From Musa acuminata AAA Group (lineage: Eukaryota > Streptophyta > Magnoliopsida > Zingiberales > Musaceae), in contig NC_088345.1 of NCBI RefSeq assembly GCF_036884655.1, forward strand, positions 20,871,001-20,935,000: a DNA stretch of 64,000 bases, read 5' to 3'. Each line of letters starts with the position of its first letter. Position 1 is the stretch's first letter. The notes under the pieces were generated by a model. That model had not been told where the DNA came from. It searched no databases and saw only the letters and a program-made list of their open reading frames with translations. Shown here piece after piece: positions 1-9,989 of the stretch. The translations under genes and the position numbers were made by a program.

Positions 1-596
1 AGTCGATGAGTCAATTGAATTATTACAGAGATAATAATTCACTGAGTTAGAAGGAGTTCTAACAGGTATGATTCATGGCTAGCTCGATATTGGGCCTAGA
101 GGGTCACACACATATGGTAGGCATTGCGATGAGTAGAGGTTCGGATATGAGATATCCGACGGAGCCCTTGTCTTATTGGATGCAGATCCAATACCCACTA
201 GGGGAGGACCCATTAGGGTTTGACAGGGGACCTCTATAAATAGGAGGGATTCAGAGCCTCATAGGCTAGAGCCTTTGCTTGCCTTTCCTATTCTCCTCTT
301 CCTCTCCACCTCAGAGCAGGCCTGGAGTCTTGAGGAGCGTCGTCGCAACCCTGCTGTGTGGATCACCGCTAGAGAGGAGGACGCTTGACCTCCTTTACCC
401 TCTCCTATGGATCTGCAAGGAAACAGGGATATACGATCTCCCTAGGTAATACAATCTACTCTATACGTAGTTTCATGTTTCGCGGATTTTTGTGCACCAA
501 TCTTCGCATGACGACGAACATCTTTTTGGGAATCGGGGATTTTATTTTCTTGTTCTTCCGCTACGCATGTGATGTCGCTCCCATGATTTCCCAACA
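1..596 (+). repeat. LTR fragment F, 3' portion (unrelated to the other LTRs)
   Basis: This stretch lacks the features of the copia LTRs elsewhere in the window. It has a TATA box (CTATAAATA, about 234-242) followed by a pyrimidine-rich leader near 280-310, and it ends in CCCAACA at 596, exactly where sequence matching the E LTR begins. I read it as the 3' end of an LTR, either a 3' LTR or a solo LTR, whose left end is outside the window. The expected target duplication on the right would be GAAAA (597-601). The short open frames here lack recognisable domains. Confidence 0.6.
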
Positions 597-706
597 GAAA
601 ACATATCAGAAGATTAGACGTCAGACCGGAGGATTGGTCGACGTATCGATGGAAGGCTTCGAGCCATGCATTCGGGCATCGGGCCAAGAAGAGCAGATAT
701 TGCACC
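597..706 (+). repeat. Element E 5' LTR, piece 1 of 3
   Basis: These 110 bases match E's own 3' LTR around 59242-59350 and stop at the start of element A. The continuation after A, at 50660, picks up the same LTR without a gap. The piece is cut on its left by LTR F, so about 100 bp of the E 5' LTR lie outside the window. Confidence 0.8.
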
Positions 707-2241
707 TGTTGTATCTCGGATTTTGATGATGAAGTCAATTGTCATTTGTTATCTAATCCATATGTTGAGATAAGTGTGCAGGATTAACTATGTTGAAAGT
801 AAGACATGCAACAAGAGTAGAGCCGGAGTCAAAGACTATGATCACGTTGGGAATTCGAGAGCTCGACGGAAGTCCGGACGGTCGTTAGAGGTTCTGCGGG
901 AACCAATTCGAGAAGTCCAAGAGCTTGCCAAAAGAAGCTCGTCGGAACTTGCCAAGTGGATCGTTGCAAGTCCAGGAGTTTGCTGGAAGTCCATCGGAGC
1001 ATCGATGGAGGTTCGTCGGATGTTCGTCGGATGCTCGCCGGAAGAAGCGATTGACGCACCGAAGCAAGCTGCAGAAAATGTCTTAAGAATTATTGTAGTT
1101 AGCATGTAGATTAAGTTAGGAATGGGAGGTAATCCCATTAACTTAATCTAGGGGCAATTGGGCCCTTGATAGACCCAAATTGGGCCGAATGGATCAACCC
1201 ATTCAGACCAGAATTCCTACTAGGCGGTGGCACCTCTAGGGTCGGCGGTGGCACCGCCAAGGAGAGGGTCTCCCAAGAAAGCTATGCGGTGCAACCGCCC
1301 CAGGCAAGCGGTGGCACTGCCTGGGCTCAGTCTCCGAGCGAGACTAGGCGGTGCAACCGCCCATGACAAGCGGTGGCACTGCCAGGGCTCAGTCTCCGAG
1401 TGAGACTGGGTGGTGCAACCGCCACAGGCAGGCGGTGGCACCGCTAGGGCTCAGTCTCCAAGCGAGACTGGGCAGTGCAACAGCCCTTGTCAGGTGGTGG
1501 CACCACCTAGAAGCTCAGTCTCCGAGCTGCCAAGCAATTGTACTGGCCTAGTCAGGAGGTGGTACCGCCAGGACCCTAAAAATCTAAGAAAATACATTTT
1601 TGAGCTCCAAATTCAAACTAGTTTGGGGCCTATATATACCCCACCCTTTCCTGCATGAAAGGGCATCGAAAATCCAATCTTACTCTGTGATTTTTAGAGC
1701 TCAAAAGTGTTGTAAAGGCTAGAAGTTCTCTTCCCTCTTTTTCCATGTTTTGATCTTTCAAGAGAGGAGAGAAAAATTTGTAAGGGTTGTCTCCTAAGCC
1801 TGTCAAAAGGAGTGAAACTATAAAAGGGTTGTTGGCCTTTGCCTATTGAAGAAAGGCCTCTAGTGGACATCGGTGACCTCATTGGTGGAGGAAGCCAAAA
1901 GTGGATGTAGGTCAAGGTTGACCGAACCACTCTAAATCTCGGTTTGCATTTACTCTAAGCATTTTATCTTTACTGTAACCTCCTCAATAGCTTATTGCCT
2001 TCTGCTCTTTTACGAACTCACTTTCAAGTTAAGTTTCCGAAAATGGTTTTACGTCAGAAATCGATTTTATCGTACGAACATTATATTTTAGTTTGCGCTT
2101 ACATTCTGATTTCTATCTTAACTGCAAACTTCCTACCTTACATCGGAATTGGATTTCAACGTATGAACGTAGTTTTAATCGTCGAAAGTTTTCCGCTGCA
2201 CTAATTCACCCCCCCCCCTCTTTGTGCTCTTGATCTTAACA
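707..2241 (+). repeat. Element A 5' LTR (1535 bp)
   Basis: It begins TGTTGTATCTCGG and ends CTTGATCTTAACA, directly before a primer site. In order it holds a CGGAAG-rich segment (about 860-1050), an array of GGCGGT/ACCGCC half-sites (about 1221-1590), a TATA box within CCTATATATACCCC (about 1629-1642), a probable R/U5 region, and a poly-C tract near 2209. The matching 3' LTR is at 49155-50659. No 18-bp TTTAGACGTAAAACTGCG array is present, unlike the B and H LTRs. Confidence 0.9.
1629..1642 (+). promoter_or_regulatory. TATA box of the A LTR promoter
   Basis: CCTATATATACCCC lies just downstream of the GC-rich hairpin array. The same position carries CCTATAAATACCCC in the B, H, P and G LTRs, so it is the conserved core promoter of this family. 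It would start transcription shortly downstream, within the LTR. Confidence 0.65.
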
Positions 2242-2243
2242 AT

Positions 2244-2255
2244 TGGTATCAGAGC
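2244..2255 (+). other. Primer binding site of A
   Basis: TGGTATCAGAGC two bases after the LTR is complementary to the 3' end of initiator tRNA-Met, the usual plant copia primer. Confidence 0.9.
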
Positions 2256-2291
2256 GGGGTTAACTCTCAAACGGATTAAAACCCAAGAGAG

Positions 2292-3296
2292 ATGGTATAT
2301 GCTGGAAACCAAGAGGGCCACTCTATTACACGTCCACCCATGTTCAATGGGATGGACTACACCTATTGGAAGACCCGAATGAGGATCTTCCTTATTTCAA
2401 TGGATTTTGAACTTTGGAATCTTGTCGAATATAGATTTTTGAAGTCTTCTCTTCCAATGATCGATTGGAATGAATTGGAGAAGAAGACTTTTGCTCTTAA
2501 TGCAAAGGCTATGAATGCCTTATTTTGTGTGCTTGATAAAAATGAGTTCAATCGTGTTTTGGTTTATGAAATCGCATTTGATATTTGGCATACACTCGAA
2601 GTGACTCATGAAGGCACAAGTAGAGTGAAAGAGTCAAAAATTAATCTTTTGAAACATTCTTTTGAACTTTTTCGAATGAAACCGAGCGAGACTATTGGCG
2701 ACATGTACACCCATTTCACGGATGTCGTCAATGGTCTAAAAAGACTTGGCAAAAGTTTTTCAGATTTTGAGCTCGTAAATAAGATTCTAAGATCCCCTCC
2801 TAAGAGTTGGGACCCTAAAGTCACTGCTATTCAAGAGGCTAAAGATTTAAACAACTTCCCTATTGAAGAACTAATCGGGTCATTAATGACCTATGAAATG
2901 ACTTGCAAGGCTTATGAAGAGCAAGAAGACATCCTTCCAAAGAATAGGAAGGATATGGCACTTAGAACTTTAGATGACCACTTGAGAGAAAACTCAAGTG
3001 ATGAGAACTGTGACGATGACTTAGCTTTTCTAACAAGGAAATTTAAAAAATTCATTGAGAGAAACAAGTTTGAAAGTGACAAAAAATAAACTTGAACCCA
3101 AAAAGGGCCAAGTTATTTGTTACGAATGCAAAAAGCCAGGACACTACAAAAGTGATTGTCCCCAAGCCAAGAAGAGAATATCAAAGAAGAAAGCACTCAA
3201 AGCAACGTGGGATGACTCGAGCGCGTCCGAAGAAGAGGAGTCCAACACCGAGCAAGTTGCTCATTATGCCTTAATGGCTATCGGAGATGAGGTAAC
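2292..3296 (+). pseudogene. gag: Element A gag, frameshifted and truncated
   Basis: The reading frame begins with ATG at 2292 and matches the first two-thirds of the H Gag: the RPPMFNG start, the WKTRMRIF block, NAKAMNALF, and the SETIGDMY and LEELIGSLMTYEM regions (the latter reading IEELIG here). Near 3080 a two-base loss relative to copy C puts a stop at 3087-3089. The coding sequence continues in another frame with an intact CX2CX4HX4C zinc knuckle (CYECKKPGHYKSDC, about 3119-3160). The frame then ends at 3296 where the reverse-strand LTR of element M begins. The second knuckle and all of pol are absent. It is a dead capsid/nucleocapsid gene. Confidence 0.85.
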
Positions 3297-3995
3297 TGTT
3301 AGGATCGGAGCGGCACTAAGAGGGGGGGTGAATTAGTGCAGCGGATTAAATCTTTAGTTTTGGAAAAATCTTTCGTACGATAAAAACGGAACTTGAAAAG
3401 CTTAACTTGAACGTGTGTTCGTAAACGTGTGCAGCAAAGGTAATGAGGAAATAAATCACGTAAGAAGGTTTGCAGTAATGTAAATAGTGATAAGAAAATG
3501 CAAACTAGAGATTACGCCGATTTTATAGTGGTTCGGTCAAATGATCTACATCCACTTGCGAGGCCCCTCTTCGATGAGGCTCCCACCTTCCACTATCAAA
3601 TCTCTTGAAATGGAAGGGCAAATTCCCCTCTTACAACCTTTTACAAGCAGTTCACACTCTTACAAATTTTCAGCAAAAAGAAGGAGGTGAACACTCTAGC
3701 AAATTGAAAACAAGACTTGCTAAGACTTTTCTAAGACCTTTCTCTCAATCAATTGCTTCTCAAAAAGTTGTAATCTCAACTGAGATTTGAGGGGTATTTA
3801 TAGGCCTCAAGAGGATTCAAATTTGGGCTCCAAAATTTGAATTCTCTTTGGTTCCCGATGTTGGCGGTGCCACCGCTTGTCAATGTCTGACACTGACAGT
3901 GGACTAGCGATACCACCGCCCAGCCAAGCGGTGCCACCGCCTAGTCTGGCTGTGCCACCACCAGACTCTTTGGTTCACTTGTTGGGCTTTAAATT
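3297..3995 (-). repeat. Element M 3' LTR, outer piece
   Basis: Read on the reverse strand, this is the downstream part of the LTR, ending at 3297 with CGCTCCGATCCTAACA. It contains a GC-rich hairpin segment (about 3860-3965) and a TATA region near 3793-3806. The LTR is interrupted at 3995 by element B and continues at 12430. Confidence 0.85.
3991..3995. repeat. Target site duplication AAATT, left copy, of element B
   Basis: AAATT precedes the B 5' LTR, and the identical AAATT follows the B 3' LTR at 12425-12429. A 5-bp duplication is the standard copia integration footprint. Confidence 0.9.
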
Positions 3996-4849
3996 TGTTG
4001 AATCTCGTATTTTGATGATGAAACTACTTGATATATGTTTATGATTTAATCTGTGTTTTGAGTGACGCAGGATGCTTCGATCAGGATGAGACAATTAAAG
4101 CAGGAAAATCATGTTGTGCCGAAGGAACATGTCAGAAGATTGGACGTCGGGCCGGTGGATCGGTCGACGTATCGACAGAAGGCTTCGGGCCGTGGACTCG
4201 GGCATCGGGCCAAGAAGAGCGGGTATTGTGCCAAGGATATCGGAGTTGCGGAGTCAACTGGCCGATTGGGCAATAGGCTGCACGAGAGGATGATGCGCCG
4301 AAGAATCGGACGAAGCGTCGAGGGACCAATGACATGTCGGACAACTTGGTTAATTGCTTAAGATTAATTGTCTCGATCGAAGTTTTGTTTTGTTGTGCAG
4401 GATTAACTACGATGAGAGTAAGACAAGCAGCAGGTGTTGCGCCGGAGTCAAGATCATGATCACGTTGGGAGTTCGAGAGTTCGACGGAAGTTCGGACGGT
4501 CGTCGGAGGTTTAGCAAGAACAGATCCGAGAAGTCCAGAAGCTTGCCAAGCGAAGCTCGTCGGAACTCGCCAAGTGGATCGTCGCAAAGTCCAGGAGTAT
4601 GCCGGATGTCCGCAGAAGGATCACCGAGGGTTTATCGGATGATCGACGGAAGTTCGCCGGAAACTCGCCGGAAGAAGCGATTGACGCATCGGAGCATAGC
4701 TGCAGAAGTTGTCTTAGAGTTAATCGTAGTTAGCACGATGATTAAGCTTGAAAATGGGAGGTGATCCCATTAGCTTAATCTTGGGGCAATTGGGCCCCTG
4801 AAAAGATTCAAATTGGGCCGAATGGAGCGAACCATTCGGACCCTGATTG

Positions 4850-5420
4850 CACCAGGCGGTGCAACCGCCTAGGCCAGGAGGTGCAACCGCCTGGGCTGCG
4901 GGACTGGGCGGTGCAACCGCCCCAGCCAGGCGGTGCAACCGCCCAGGCCATGTCTTCCAGTGGGACTGGGCGGTGCAACCGCCCCAGCCAAGAGGTGCAA
5001 CCGCCCAGGGCTCAGTCTCCAAGCGAGACTGGGCGGTGCAACCTCCTCTGTCAAGAGGTAGCACCGCCAGAGCTCAAGTTTCGAGCTCTGCCAAGAGGTG
5101 CAACCACCGAGCTCGGTCTTCGAGCTCTAGGCAGAGAGGTGCAACCTCTTTGGACAGGTGATGCATCGCCTGATCTCGGTCTTCGAGCTATGGCAGAGAG
5201 GTGCAACCACCTCTGGCAGAGAGGTGCATCAGCCTGAGCTCAGTTTCGAGCTCTGCCAGGTGATGCAACCACCGAGCTCAGACTTCGAGCTCTGCCAGGC
5301 GATGCAACCACTGAGCTCAGTCTTCGAGCTCTGGCAGAGAGGTGCAATCGCCTGAGCTCAGTCTTCGAGCTCTGCCAGGCGGTGCCACCTCTCCAGTCAA
5401 GAGGTGCAACCGCCTGATCC
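4850..5420 (+). repeat. U3 array of GGCGGTGCAACCGCC hairpins and GAGCTC units (B 5' LTR)
   Basis: The 5' part is built from GGCGGT-GCA-ACCGCC, whose arms are reverse complements around a 3-base loop. The 3' part repeats units of CTCAGTCTTCGAGCTCTGCCAG type. The array sits directly upstream of the TATA box. Degenerate copies occur in the same place in every copia LTR of the window. A role as enhancer or as a methylation target is inference. Confidence 0.75.
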
Positions 5421-5472
5421 CGGAATTCCGGGATTTGATCGTTTTGAGCTCCAAATTTGAATTGGGTTGGGG

Positions 5473-5486
5473 CCTATAAATACCCC
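5473..5486 (+). promoter_or_regulatory. TATA box of the B 5' LTR promoter
   Basis: CCTATAAATACCCC follows the hairpin array at the conserved distance seen in the H and P LTRs. It is the likely core promoter for the gag-only transcript. Confidence 0.65.
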
Positions 5487-6013
5487 ACCCATTCAACACT
5501 GAAAGGATACAGATCCACACCGAATTCTTGATCTTTTCTGTGATTCTAAGAGCTCAAATTTGTGTAAAGTCCTAAAGTTCTCCTTCCTCTGTTCTTCAAG
5601 TCTTGAGTGGTGAAGTGAGGAGAGAAAGGATCTGTAAAGGTTGTCTCCTAAGCCTGTCAAAAGGAGAGAAACTGTAAAAGGGCAGTTAGCCTTCGCCCAT
5701 TGAAGGAAGGCAGCTAGTTGACGTCGGTGACCTCGTCGGAGGAGGAAGCCAAAAGTGGAGTAGGTCAAGACTGACCGAACCACTCTAAATTTCTAGTTTA
5801 CTTTTACCTTGAGCACTTTATCATTACTGCAAACCTCCTACATTGCTACTGCCCTCTGCGCCTTCACGAACAAGTTTCTAAGCTCTGATCTTTCAGAATC
5901 TGCATTCAAACGTAAATCGTGTTTTCGTACGATCTTCACACTGCAGTTTTCGCTTACATTCGGATTCCATTTATAACTGCAAATTGCTTTCTACGTAAAA
6001 CGCTTTCAAGGTT

Positions 6014-6288
6014 TAAAACTACATTTAGACGTAAAATTACGTTTAGACGTAAAACTGCGTTTAGACGCAAAACTGCGTTTAGACGTAAAACTGCGTTTAG
6101 ACGTAAAACTACGTTTTGACGTAAAACTACGTTTGAACGTAAAACTACGTTTAGACGTAAAACTGCGTTTAGATGCAAACTACGCTTAGATGCAAACTGT
6201 GCTTAGACGCAAACTGCGCTTAGACGTAAACTGTGTTTAGACGCAAACTGCGTTTAGACGCAAAACTGCGCTTAGACACAAACTGCAC
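6014..6288 (+). repeat. 18-bp tandem array inside the B 5' LTR
   Basis: Tandem units of TTTAGACGTAAAACTGCG, with drift towards TTAGACGCAAACTGCG at the 3' end. The same array occurs in the B 3' LTR and, with other copy numbers, in the LTRs of H, S2 and G. The translated repeats on either strand are artefacts of the period being a multiple of three. Confidence 0.9.
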
Positions 6289-6414
6289 TGTGATTCTACT
6301 TTTATATCGAAATCATTTTTTATCGGACGAACGCAGCTTTAGCTTTTAAATTGCTGTAAGTTTTCCGCTGCACTAATTCACCCCCCCCCTCTTAGTGCTC
6401 TCGATCCTAACAAT

Positions 6415-6426
6415 TGGTATCAGAGC
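6415..6426 (+). other. Primer binding site of B
   Basis: TGGTATCAGAGC, two bases after the LTR, is complementary to the 3' end of initiator tRNA-Met and identical to the H site. Confidence 0.92.
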
Positions 6427-6462
6427 GGGGTATTTCTCATTTCGGATTTACACCCGAAAGAA

Positions 6463-7374
6463 ATGACTTTTCAAGAGGGCTGTTCGGTCTTTCGTCCACC
6501 GTTCTTTAATGGATTGGACTACACTTATTGGAAAACTCGAATGAGAGTTTTCTTAATTTCTCTAAATCTGGATTTATGGAATATCATTGAAAACGGTTTT
6601 CAACTTCCCTCCAAACCGATGAACGAATGGTCGGTTTTGGAGAAGAAGAATTTTTCTTTAAACGCAAAGGCTATGAATGCCTTATTTTGCGCATTGGACA
6701 AAAATGAGTTCAATCGGATTTCTATGTGTGAAACGGCTTTCGATATTTGGCGCACTCTTGAAATCACGCACGAGGGAACTAGTAGAGTCAAAGACTCGAA
6801 AGTTAATATTTTACTGCTTGATTTCGAGCTTTTTCATATGAAACCAAGCGAAACCATTGTTGACATGTACACCCGTTTTACGGATGTCGTCAATGGTTTA
6901 AAATCACTTGGTAAAAGCTTTTCAGATTTTGAACTCGTTAACAAAGTTTTGCGCTCACTTTCTAAAACTTGGGATTCAAAAGTAACTGCTATTCAAGAAT
7001 CGAAAAACTTGAACCATTTTCCACTTGAAGAACTAATTGGTTCATTGATCATATATGAAATGACGTGCAATGCACGTGAAGAACTTGAGAACCACCTTCC
7101 AAAGAACAGGAAGGATTTGGGACATAGAACATTTGAAGACCACTCGAGCATAAGCTCAAGTGATGGTGAACTTAAACTACAAATGAAACGAAAATTAAAA
7201 AGCAAAAAGAATGGAACTACTTGCTTTAAACGCAAGAAGAAGAACAAAAATTGGGATGAATCGAGCTCATCTGAAGACGAGAAAGTCAACAAAAGCGAGG
7301 CGGCAAACTACGCCTTACTAGCTTACGACATTGAGGTAATTAAAATGCCTTTGGTTTATTTTGAAATTACTTGA
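6463..7374 (+). CDS. gag: Gag of non-autonomous element B, lacking a zinc knuckle
   Basis: An intact 303-codon frame starts 36 bases after the primer site. Residues 1-240 match the capsid part of the H Gag: RPPFFNGLDYTYWKTRMRVF near the start, NAKAMNALFCALDKNEF, the RTLEITHEGTSRVK block, SETIVDMYTRFTDVVNGLK and LEELIGSL. Where H has its CX2CX4HX4C knuckle, B has a lysine-rich stretch around TCFKRKKKNK followed by the conserved acidic block DESSSSEDE. The protein then ends at YFEIT and stops, whereas H continues to 527 residues with a coiled coil and a second knuckle. The basic stretch could still bind RNA (inference). The decayed copy in E has the same replacement and the same terminal YFEIT, so this short form is a stable family trait and not a recent deletion in B. 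It probably co-assembles with, or substitutes for, Gag of an autonomous partner. Confidence 0.85.
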   Translation: MTFQEGCSVFRPPFFNGLDYTYWKTRMRVFLISLNLDLWNIIENGFQLPSKPMNEWSVLEKKNFSLNAKAMNALFCALDKNEFNRISMCETAFDIWRTLEITHEGTSRVKDSKVNILLLDFELFHMKPSETIVDMYTRFTDVVNGLKSLGKSFSDFELVNKVLRSLSKTWDSKVTAIQESKNLNHFPLEELIGSLIIYEMTCNAREELENHLPKNRKDLGHRTFEDHSSISSSDGELKLQMKRKLKSKKNGTTCFKRKKKNKNWDESSSSEDEKVNKSEAANYALLAYDIEVIKMPLVYFEIT

Positions 7375-9975
7375 TGCTTTCATGATATATTTTCTTTTTT
7401 AGTTTAGAACTAATTTTCTTGAAAATTACATGTTTAAAAATAAAAATACAAAAATTATGATCATGCTGATAATTTCGAAAATAATATTGCATATTTTATG
7501 ATAAACAAACAAAATGATTTTGATCATGGTTAAGAAGTAATAATGTGTATCATGTTTGATTAACATTGTTGAATGAAATCACGTTTGATTTAAAGTAATG
7601 CATAAAGATGTAATATGAAATGGTTATTAACAATTTTATGCATGTGATTTTAAGTTATCCATGATCATGAGCTTGTTTGATCTTCTTGACTTAATTTCAA
7701 GATATATAGCAAAAATCATGTTTGAATATATGAAAGTGTTAACTTCATTTTCGGATTCAGTTAACAATTGGTATCCTAACAATCGGATTTTCTCATACAC
7801 TTATGAAAAATATTTTTCTAAAATGGATTTGATGAAATGATTCATGCTTATAAACTCCATCTTGAAATATGAATGATAGTGTTTTTGCTTGCAAAGATTT
7901 GTTTCACATTCATATCTCCTATGATTCGTGTGCAGAAAAAGAATTTATAAATCATAACACAATGTGATTTCTTATGCAAAAATAAAGTGCTTTTGTGATT
8001 CTTTGCTAAAGAGAATAATTATTAAAATCATGATCTTGATAACATGAAGCTCTTTATAAATCAAGATCGTTCATTATGCTCCCTACATTTATCAAAAAGG
8101 AGTTCTTCAAATGAAATGCAATTCAATGAAGTGTCATATTGATATCTTGAAACTTGGAATATTTTAAAATGTGATCTTGATAAGAATGTTTCAAGTTGCT
8201 CTTTGTACTATATCTTTTCGAATGAATCATGAGCCTTGATATCATATATTTCATAATACAAGATTTCTTTGCCTTATGTCTTGAACTTTAATGCTTATCT
8301 TAATTTGGCATATAAAGACTAAGGCATGCTTAGATGAAAAAGAATCTCTTAAAAAAAATGCTTTTCCCATCTGATCGAGATTAATGATTTCATGATATTT
8401 TGTGAATCTCGAAATTAATTTTAATGACTTGATTATGAATTTCAAGTTAATGATTTGATTTGAATAAGTTTTATCTAAATCATAATCTTCATCTTGCAAA
8501 ATTGAAGTCACAAATAATATCTTGTGGTATTCATGAATTGATACTCACAATATGAAAGCATTGATATTCATGACTTGAATTGGATTGAAACATTGTATGC
8601 TTAAATTAATCATTCTCCTATGTTTCAAAAATTCCTTAAATGCCTTATGTGATGATTGAAAACTAACTTGCTTTATGATGAATCAAAAATCATGACTTGA
8701 TCTATGATGTAAATGCCTTGAAATGATTGAAATATTTAACACTTTTATGCTCTACCCCCTACTTTCTTCTTGTTTTCAATGATAAAATGGGGAGAAGTTT
8801 TGATCATGCATGGTAGGATATAATTTGACAAAATTGATACCATCATGATATGAAACATTAATGTAATTATGAATGGTGATATGATATCATGCATGTAATA
8901 CTTCAATTTATGATAATGATGCATGCAATGATAAAATATTCATGATGAAAAATTATCTTGACATTCATAACTTGATTATTCATCATTTGTCATGATTTTG
9001 AAATCGTTGTAAAAGGAAAAGAGAACTACAAAACTGTATTCTCTCTTTCTTTTTTTTTACAATGACAAAGGGGGAGATAGCTAGCTTGTACAAGTCAAGA
9101 AGATGCAAAAACTTGATTGCTAGCTTACCTATTTTAAGAAGCAAAGATTGCTAACTTGCTTATTTCAAGAAGAAAAATTGTCTTCTTGAACATCACTATC
9201 TTGAATATCTCAAGAAGCAAAACTTGCAATTTGCACATTGCAATAGGAAGCAAGAATCATGAGCTTACACAAGAAATTTATCTTGCATTTGCTTTCGAAA
9301 TTTTTGCTAGCTTATATATTGTGAAACTTGTATATCATAAAAATTGCTAGCTTGTTGGTCTAAAGAGAAGCAAAAAGTTGCTATCTCAAAAGAAGCAAAT
9401 GTGCTATCTTGCCTATCTCAAGAGGCAAAAATGCTAACTTGCGCATCTAGCAAAGTGAGCAAAATTTTCAAGAAGCAAGAGTTGCCTTCTTGAACATCTC
9501 TAATTTGCTAGCTTGCATGATATAGAACTTGCTATCTTGAACATTACCAAAAGTGCTATCTTATATGTTATAAAACTTGAATATCTAAAACTTGATAGCA
9601 TGAATGTTCTAAGCATGATATAACACTTGCTAAATCTTCTAGCTCCAACATTGCATGATGATAAAACTTGATACTATGTTTTTCATGCAATGAGTTGAAT
9701 CAATATCACAAACACTTGATTGTGATACTTCTCCTTTTTGTTGATGACAAAGGGGGAGAAGTATGTTGATGAAAGTATGTTGATGACATGACATGTGATG
9801 CATAAAGTTTATGCATATGTTCATGTTGACGTGTTGCAAGTATTCATGATGAATATTGCAATGACTTGAATTCAGTTTGAATTCAAGGTTCTATCAATAT
9901 GGCATATTGATAGGGGGAGTTTGTTTAAACTCCGGGAGTTAAGTTTAACTCCGTCATCAAGTGGTTGTCATCATC
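7375..9975 (+). other. AT-rich non-coding internal region of B
   Basis: These 2.6 kb take the place of pol. I see no domain or long frame. The region is rich in ATGATTTTGAT-like words. From about 9075 to 9620 a degenerate repeat mixes TTGCTAGCTTG with CAAGAAGCAAAA. Internal polypurine-like tracts lie at 9064-9077 and 9743-9759, and the second forms a hairpin with the preceding CTTCTCCTTTTTGT. Similar sequence fills the same position in E (57279-59097), so it belongs to the family and may hold packaging or reverse-transcription signals (inference). Confidence 0.75.
9729..9762 (+). promoter_or_regulatory. Polypyrimidine/polypurine hairpin upstream of the B 3' LTR
   Basis: CTTCTCCTTTTTGT, a short TGATG loop and ACAAAGGGGGAGAAG are near-perfect reverse complements, allowing G-U pairs in RNA. 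The right arm is a second polypurine tract about 230 bp before the terminal one. Multiple polypurine tracts are a known hallmark of Sireviruses. Confidence 0.65.
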
Positions 9976-9988
9976 AAAAAGGGGGAGA
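9976..9988 (+). other. Polypurine tract of B
   Basis: AAAAAGGGGGAGA immediately precedes the TGTTG start of the 3' LTR. It is the presumed primer for plus-strand DNA synthesis. Confidence 0.9.
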
Positions 9989-9989
9989 T

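Larger units (their letters stand above)
3996..6412 (+). repeat. Element B 5' LTR (2417 bp)
   Basis: It begins TGTTGAATCTCGT and ends GATCCTAACA. The order is a 5' unique segment, a CGGAAG-rich part (about 4440-4690), GGCGGTGCAACCGCC hairpin units (about 4850-5420), a TATA box in CCTATAAATACCCC (5473-5486), a leader, an 18-bp tandem array (about 6014-6288) and a poly-C tract. It is one 18-bp unit shorter than the 3' LTR. Confidence 0.93.

Noticed and set aside
774..1138. Arginine/serine-rich frames in the CGGAAG segment of the LTRs (also 4354-4764, 10348-10758, 36746-37115, 44583-44952, 61871-62242)
   Set aside because: They recur only because the LTR recurs, lie upstream of the LTR promoter, and are open in several frames on both strands.
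1220..1660. Overlapping frames rich in CNRP, QPP, GGTA and AQSPSE in the LTR GC-rich segments (also near 4847-5355, 10841-11349, 37198-37780, 45035-45617, 49616-49878, 61321-61827)
   Set aside because: They are translations of the hairpin and GAGCTC repeats, open in several frames on both strands at once, with no domain.
5954..6178. Frames of RLNAVLRLNAVL or FRRKTAFRRKTA type over the 18-bp arrays (also 11948-12190, 38567-38845, 46404-46682, 60443-60685)
   Set aside because: An 18-bp period is a multiple of three, so stop-free repeats arise automatically; these are not repeat proteins.
6014..6288. CRISPR-like regular repeats
   Set aside because: There are no unique spacers; units are contiguous and the context is a plant LTR.
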